A stretch of 64,000 nt of DNA from Medakamo hakoo. Lineage: Eukaryota; Chlorophyta; Trebouxiophyceae; Coccomyxaceae. The DNA lies in assembly GCA_026636295.1 (NCBI GenBank), contig CP089450.1:620001-684000 (forward strand), in the 5' to 3' direction. The translations under genes and the position numbers were made by a program. Below, in pieces: positions 62,012 to 64,000 of the stretch; the first letter of the stretch is position 1; the number at the start of each line of letters is the position of its first letter. Below the pieces are notes generated by a model. The model had not been told where the DNA came from. It saw nothing but the letters and a program-made list of their open reading frames with translations, and ran no database searches.

Positions 62012-62129
62012 CGCGAGTGCGTTGAGGTGTGTTGTGCAAAAAAACGAAAAAAGCTCTCCCTGCTGCGCTCGCTCTCAACACACCCGCTCGCCCCCCTCTC
62101 CATCCATCTCTCTCCCTCTCTCCCTTCTA

Positions 62130-64000
62130 TCACCGCCGGCCCAGGCTCAACGCCCCAGCCGCCAGCAGCAGGTTGCGGGACGAAAACTTGAGCGCAATGG
62201 GTGGGGTGGCTTTCGTAGGCCAGACGGCCAGCTCTGGGAGGGCTGGGACGGCGGGACCCGCAGGCCCCGCCGCCGCAGCGGCGGCGTCGGCCGCGCCCGC
62301 CCGTCCGCGGTCGTCGCCGCGCGCGGCCGCGGCCGCCGCGCGCGCGGCAGCTGTGGCCGCCGCCTCCGCGGCTTTGGCAGCGGCCAATGACCCACTCGCA
62401 TCCCACAGCCGCACCGCATCGTCCGCGCCGCCAGAAGCCAGGACGGGCGCGGTCGTGCCGCCGTCGGCCGCGCCGCGCGCATAAGCCAGCGACCACACAG
62501 CGTGCCCAGCATGGGCGGTCGGCGCGGCCGCACGGGGCCGGGCGGCACGCAGGTCCCACAGCACGATGCGCCCGTCCTCATCGCCGGACGCCAGCGCCGT
62601 CCCATCGGGGCTGAAGGCCAGGGCGGTCACGGGCGCCGTGTGCCCCGCAGGCCCGCCGACGAGGACGCGGGCGGCCGCGCCGTCGCGCGCGTCCCAGAGG
62701 CGCGCGGTCGCGTCGTCGGAGCCCGTCGCCAGGTAGTGGCAGTTGGGGTGCCAGGCGACGGTCAGGACGTCGGACGTGTGGCCGGCGAAGACGCGCAAGG
62801 CCGCGGCGCGTTCGGTCGACCACAGGCGGGCGGTGCGGTCGGCGGAGGCGGACGCAAAGTACAGGCCGCGCGGGCAGGCGGCCACGCCCCACACCGGCCA
62901 GGCGTGCTCTCTGTACACAGCCACGGCGGCGCGGGCGTCGGTGGACCAGGCGCGGAGCGTGCCGTCACCAGACGCGGACAGCGCCAGCAGGGACCCGTCC
63001 ATGCCGGGCGCGGACAAGAAATCCACGCCGTACACGGGGCCGGCGTGGCCGCGCAGAATGGTGATGGGCGGCGGGGCGGGCGGGCCACCCCCGGCAGAGG
63101 AGGCGGCGCCGTCGTCGTCTTCCGGCGGCGGGCGGGCCGGCTCGCCCGCCGCACGGGCAGCGGCAGCCGCAGCCGCCCGCGCCCGGGCGGCCGTCCCGGC
63201 GGCCGCGCCCGCCGCGACGTCGTACAAGCGGACGCTGGCATCGGCAAACCCGCCGACGACCAGGCTGGCGTCGTCGGCCAGGGCGGCGCAGTTCAGGGCG
63301 CGGTGCGTGTTGACAAACGTGAACATGGCCGCGGAGGGCAGGGAGTCCGGCGACACGGCCGCGCGCGCCCGCAAGTCGTCGACCTCCCCGCCCAGCGCGT
63401 CTTCGTCGACGTCCGGCAGGGGGATGGACGGCGCGAGGCACGTGGCCGCGACACGCGCGCGGCGCGCCCTCTCGGCCGCCACATCCCGCAGCAGCTGAGC
63501 TTTGGCTTTCTTTGTGAGGGGGCGGCCCTCCGCGTCCGTTTCGGGCAGGGCAGCACCCTCACCGGCCGCGAGCATCTCGCCGACGGCCGAGCCGGCGATG
63601 CGTTCGGCGACGACGCGCTCGACCGCCGGGTCGGCCAGCCGGTTGAGCGTCAGCGCCCCGGCATTCACCGCCGCCGCGTCTGTGGCCAGGGCGCCCGCCG
63701 CCAGTGCCGGCTCTTCCGACGCCGCGGCAGCGGCGGCGGACAGGGGCTGGCCGTCGACGACGTGCAGGGCCAGGCGGTCGTTGATGAGGGACAGCAGCAG
63801 CCCGCCCGGCCCGGTGCCCGTGCCGCCGCCGCCGGCGCGGCGCAGGTAGGCCATGAGCAGGTCGAAGGAGTGGCCGCACAGCGTCAGCGGGTGGCGGGAC
63901 GCGCGCGCCGCGGACGCGACGCGGTCGGAGGCGACGGCGTCGGGCGTGGTGACGCCCTGCAGGGCGGCCAGCTCGGCCGCGCGCGCGCGCGACCCACCCG
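62130..64000 (-). CDS. TAF5: TAF5, TFIID/SAGA WD40 subunit (partial, 5' end outside)
   Basis: Scaffold subunit of TFIID, dimerising through NTD2 and binding histone-fold TAFs with its propeller. At least 623 residues here; the start lies beyond the window. NTD2 part: RHPLTLCGHSFDLLMAYLRR, LLLSLINDRLALHVVDGQPL. A linker contains LTKKAKAQLLRDVAAERARR. WD repeats: NTHRALNCAALADDASLVVGGF, ITILRGHAGPVYGVDFL, SASGDGTLRAWSTDARAAVAVY, HAWPVWGVAACPRGLYFASASADRTARLWS (pieces), FAGHTSDVLTVAWHPNCHYLATGSDD, GHTAPVTALAFSPDGTALASGDEDGRIVLWDL, and a last repeat ending ASGGADDAVRLWDASG. The HPNCHYLATGS.D.T.RLWD repeat is a TAF5 hallmark. The tail FSSRNLLLAAGAL corresponds to the conserved F..RNLL end. Confidence 0.93.
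   Translation of the reverse strand, partial: GGSRARAAELAALQGVTTPDAVASDRVASAARASRHPLTLCGHSFDLLMAYLRRAGGGGTGTGPGGLLLSLINDRLALHVVDGQPLSAAAAAASEEPALAAGALATDAAAVNAGALTLNRLADPAVERVVAERIAGSAVGEMLAAGEGAALPETDAEGRPLTKKAKAQLLRDVAAERARRARVAATCLAPSIPLPDVDEDALGGEVDDLRARAAVSPDSLPSAAMFTFVNTHRALNCAALADDASLVVGGFADASVRLYDVAAGAAAGTAARARAAAAAAARAAGEPARPPPEDDDGAASSAGGGPPAPPPITILRGHAGPVYGVDFLSAPGMDGSLLALSASGDGTLRAWSTDARAAVAVYREHAWPVWGVAACPRGLYFASASADRTARLWSTERAAALRVFAGHTSDVLTVAWHPNCHYLATGSDDATARLWDARDGAAARVLVGGPAGHTAPVTALAFSPDGTALASGDEDGRIVLWDLRAARPRAAAPTAHAGHAVWSLAYARGAADGGTTAPVLASGGADDAVRLWDASGSLAAAKAAEAAATAAARAAAAAARGDDRGRAGAADAAAAAAGPAGPAVPALPELAVWPTKATPPIALKFSSRNLLLAAGALSLGRR

Overview
The window is a compact, extremely GC-rich piece of a eukaryotic nuclear genome, most likely from a green microalga (chlorophyte or prasinophyte). 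The evidence is of several kinds. Introns are short (about 65 to 350 bp), few, and mostly GTGCG/GTGAG...AG. DHFR and thymidylate synthase are fused, as in plants, algae and many protists. ATCase is a separate, transit-peptide-bearing enzyme rather than part of CAD. Other plant or algal genes are a UDP-arabinopyranose mutase, a KAPP-like membrane-anchored FHA-PP2C, a plastid-type DUF2301 membrane protein, a SerB-like/GPDH fusion and a FAD2 desaturase. Several 3' regions carry TGTAA, the green-algal poly(A) signal. Proteins are strongly enriched in Ala, Gly, Pro and Arg, and almost every reading frame is open, so antisense open frames are not evidence of genes here. I support 34 protein genes (two cut by the window edges), about one per 1.9 kb. 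No transposon, CRISPR array or intact RNA gene was found.

Layout. 1-3304 (minus): presenilin first exon, then ESF1. 3715-7156 (plus): phosphoserine aminotransferase and a helical TAF1A-like protein. 7206-10111: BUD32 kinase (minus) head-to-head with the SWI/SNF subunit SWP73/BAF60 (plus). 10222-13390 (minus): UDP-arabinopyranose mutase and ATCase, the latter head-to-head with cyclophilin H (13517). 14493-18370: a small membrane protein (plus), then DHFR-TS and DUF2301 (minus). 18541-21314 (plus): a membrane-anchored ADP-ribosylglycohydrolase-like protein and a secreted RNase T2. 21809-32668 (minus): an uncharacterised 754-residue protein, a BRWD/PHIP WD40-bromodomain protein and the HAD-GPDH fusion. 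32794-39557: AAA ATPase (plus), TMF golgin and an unrecognised basic protein (minus), KDSR (plus), RBFA-like protein (minus). 39896-46195 (plus): KAPP-like phosphatase and a bZIP factor. 46625-54370 (minus): SLC35E3-like transporter, FPGS, PET117, BRCA2. 54694-55671 (plus): a small protein with a cyclin-type destruction box. 56167-64000 (minus): FAD2, SUN-domain protein, ethanolamine/choline phosphotransferase, a PH-like protein, and the C-terminal part of TAF5.

Functional themes. Folate and pyrimidine supply is represented by DHFR-TS, FPGS and ATCase. Lipid metabolism is represented by FAD2, KDSR, GPDH and EPT. Chromatin, transcription and nuclear genes include SWP73, BRWD, TAF5, a possible TAF1A, bZIP, SUN and BRCA2. 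Ribosome biogenesis is represented by ESF1 and an RBFA-like factor. I see no gene cluster in the metabolic sense; co-location looks like ordinary eukaryotic packing with many short shared promoters and short convergent tails.

The least ordinary sequence features are: a patch at about 57.9-58.1 kb that combines 16S-rRNA-like and tRNA-Arg-like fragments with three short palindromes; a 22-bp-arm perfect inverted repeat with a 1-nt loop at 24998-25042; repeated small hairpins just downstream of stop codons; a 4-nt ATGA stop/start overlap between PET117 and FPGS; a GC-AG intron in KDSR; and a one-base frame change in a homopolymer inside BRCA2.
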